From the NCBI GenBank assembly GCA_030042915.1, contig JASHYS010000242.1, positions 1-5,128 of the forward strand: a stretch of 5,128 nt of DNA, given 5' to 3'. This document shows positions 3,653 through 5,128 of the stretch, piece by piece (within the stretch, counting starts at the first letter, position 1; each line of letters starts with the position of its first letter). The position numbers were made by a program, and so were the translations under genes. Below the pieces are notes generated by a model, which was given only the letters and a program-made list of their open reading frames with translations, did not search any database and was not told where the DNA came from. The DNA comes from Acidobacteriaceae bacterium. Its GTDB lineage: Bacteria > Acidobacteriota > Terriglobia > Terriglobales > Acidobacteriaceae.

Positions 3653-5128
3653 TCACGCCATGTGCAACGCCACCAGGCACAGGTCGATGATCTTGATGCC
3701 GATGAACGGAATGATGATGCCGCCCACGCCGTAGATCAGCAGGTTCTGGCGCAGCAGGATATCGGCAGGCTTGGGCTCGTATTTCACGCCTTTGAGCGCC
3801 AGTGGAATGAGCGCCACAATAATCAGCGCGTTGAAAATCACCGCCGAAAGAATGGCCGACTGCGACGAATGCAGATACATGATGTTGAGCGCCTTCAAAA
3901 CCTTCAGGTTTGTAAACGTCATGAACATCGCAGGAATGATGGCGAAGTACTTGGCCACGTCGTTGGCGATCGAAAAAGTGGTCAGCGCGCCGCGCGTCAT
4001 CAGCAATTGCTTGCCGATCTCGACAATTTCGATCAGCTTGGTGGGATTGGAGTCCAGATCGACCATGTTGCCGGCTTCCTTGGCGGCCTGCGTGCCGGAA
4101 TTCATGGCCACGCCCACGTCGGCCTGGGCCAGCGCGGGCGCGTCGTTGGTGCCGTCGCCGGTCATCGCCACCAGCTTGCCCTTGCTCTGCTCGCGCTTGA
4201 TCAGGTCCATCTTGTCTTTGGGCTTGGCTTCAGCCAGGAAATCGTCCACGCCGGCTTCGCGCGCGATTACGGCCGCGGTGAGCGGATTGTCGCCGGTAAT
4301 CATGATGGTGCGGATGCCCATGGCGCGCAGCCGCGCAAGGCGCTCTTTTAAACCGCCCTTGACGACGTCTTTGAGATAGATCACGCCCAGCGCCGAGGAG
4401 TTTTCGGCCACCACCAGCGGTGTTCCGCCGGCGCGGGCAATCTCCTCAACATAGTCGCGGACTTTTTGCGGCAAAACTCCGCCCTGCTCTTCGAGGAATC
4501 GCGCAATGGCGTCTACCGAGCCCTTGCGGATGCGCGTGCCGGGCAGGTTCACGCCGCTCATGCGCGTCTGTGCGGTAAAGGGAACGAACTCGGCATGAAT
4601 GCCGCTCAAGTCGCGTCCGCGGAGATTGTATTTTTCCTTGGCCAGCACCACAATCGACCGGCCTTCGGGGGTTTCGTCAGAGAGTGAGGCGAGTTGCGCT
4701 GCATTGGCCAGCCGCTCCTGGCTCACATCGGGCGCGGGCATGAATTCCGTCGCTTGGCGATTGCCCAGTGTGATCGTTCCGGTTTTATCGAGCAGCAATG
4801 TGTTCACGTCGCCGGCAGCTTCCACGGCGCGTCCGCTCATAGCCAGCACGTTGTATTGCACCAGGCGATCCATCCCCGCAATGCCGATGGCCGAAAGCAA
4901 TCCGCCGATGGTGGTAGGGATGAGGCAGACCAGCAGCGAGACCAGCACAAAAACAGTCTGCGGTGCGTGGGAGTAAATGGCGAAGGGCTGCAGCGTGACC
5001 ACGGCGAGCAGGAAGATGATGGTGAGGCCGGCAAGCAAAATGCTGAGCGCGATTTCGTTGGGCGTCTTCTGGCGTTCCGCGCCTTCCACCAGCGCGATCA
5101 TGCGATCGAGGAAGGTTTCGCCGGGGTT
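3653..5128 (-). CDS. kdpB: Potassium-transporting P-type ATPase ATP-binding subunit KdpB (5' end outside window)
   Basis: KdpB is the P-type ATPase subunit that hydrolyses ATP to drive K+ uptake through KdpA. The last 491 codons are present; the frame is open through the right edge and reads [10 protein letters not shown] there, so ATG 5101 is internal. By alignment from memory, fragment residue n equals E. coli residue n+193 without net gaps. Seen in order: the membrane segment with CLIPTTIGG (about 68-76), the phosphorylation motif DKTGT (D114, equal to D307), FTAQTRMSG and KGS of the nucleotide-binding domain, MITGDN (276-281), TGDGTNDAP (323-331), and [12 protein letters not shown] in helix 5 with D390 and K393 (equal to D583 and K586). 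The end is also conserved. All key residues are intact. The inhibitory serine of the TGES loop and the first helices lie outside. The stop is TGA 3655-3653. Confidence 0.98.
   Translation of the reverse strand, partial: NPGETFLDRMIALVEGAERQKTPNEIALSILLAGLTIIFLLAVVTLQPFAIYSHAPQTVFVLVSLLVCLIPTTIGGLLSAIGIAGMDRLVQYNVLAMSGRAVEAAGDVNTLLLDKTGTITLGNRQATEFMPAPDVSQERLANAAQLASLSDETPEGRSIVVLAKEKYNLRGRDLSGIHAEFVPFTAQTRMSGVNLPGTRIRKGSVDAIARFLEEQGGVLPQKVRDYVEEIARAGGTPLVVAENSSALGVIYLKDVVKGGLKERLARLRAMGIRTIMITGDNPLTAAVIAREAGVDDFLAEAKPKDKMDLIKREQSKGKLVAMTGDGTNDAPALAQADVGVAMNSGTQAAKEAGNMVDLDSNPTKLIEIVEIGKQLLMTRGALTTFSIANDVAKYFAIIPAMFMTFTNLKVLKALNIMYLHSSQSAILSAVIFNALIIVALIPLALKGVKYEPKPADILLRQNLLIYGVGGIIIPFIGIKIIDLCLVALHMA

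Noticed and set aside
3587..4351. A 254-codon plus-strand frame opposite kdpB and the start of kdpC.
   Set aside because: It lies antisense to strongly conserved KdpB codons, and its His/Gln/Arg-rich composition is typical of a shadow frame in GC-rich DNA.

Overview
The window is ordinary chromosomal DNA, GC-rich, from a free-living bacterium. Three things point, with moderate confidence, to an Acidobacteriota-like soil or environmental organism: the dnaX-ybaB-recR order, short palindromic repeats of the GTCATCCTGAGCG...CGAAGGATCTG and TGGATGGGGCACCC types (which I recall from memory as common in that phylum), and the style of the proteins. No phage, transposase, CRISPR array, rRNA or tRNA gene was seen.

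Left part (1-1404, plus strand): the 3' end of dnaX (clamp-loader tau/gamma subunit), then ybaB (nucleoid-associated protein), then recR (recombination mediator). This is a widely conserved replication and repair cluster. Here both junctions are expanded by non-coding palindromic repeats (128 and 177 bases). The second repeat cluster leaves an open reading frame in front of recR that invites a false GTG start at 679. The TTG at 805 has a good ribosome-binding site and gives a protein of the normal length.

Middle part (1405-2114, plus strand): a compact VapBC-type toxin-antitoxin module. The ribbon-helix-helix antitoxin overlaps the PIN-domain toxin by ATGA. It has its own promoter, whose predicted transcription start falls on the antitoxin ATG, so the mRNA looks leaderless. 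Inverted repeats lie between and over the -35 and -10 boxes and look like the autoregulatory operator.

Right part (2198-5128, minus strand): a six-helix DUF4386-like membrane protein of unknown role, then kdpC and the 3' three-quarters of kdpB, subunits of the high-affinity K+-pumping KdpFABC P-type ATPase. A clear intrinsic terminator follows kdpC. The DUF4386-like gene is therefore a separate unit, with its own extended -10 promoter. No kdpD or kdpE lies downstream of kdpC in this window.

I found no convincing new biological system. The points most worth a second look are the repeat elements breaking up dnaX-ybaB-recR (one looks like a palindrome nested in another repeat between 5-base direct repeats), the corrected recR start, and the leaderless, operator-rich vapBC promoter.
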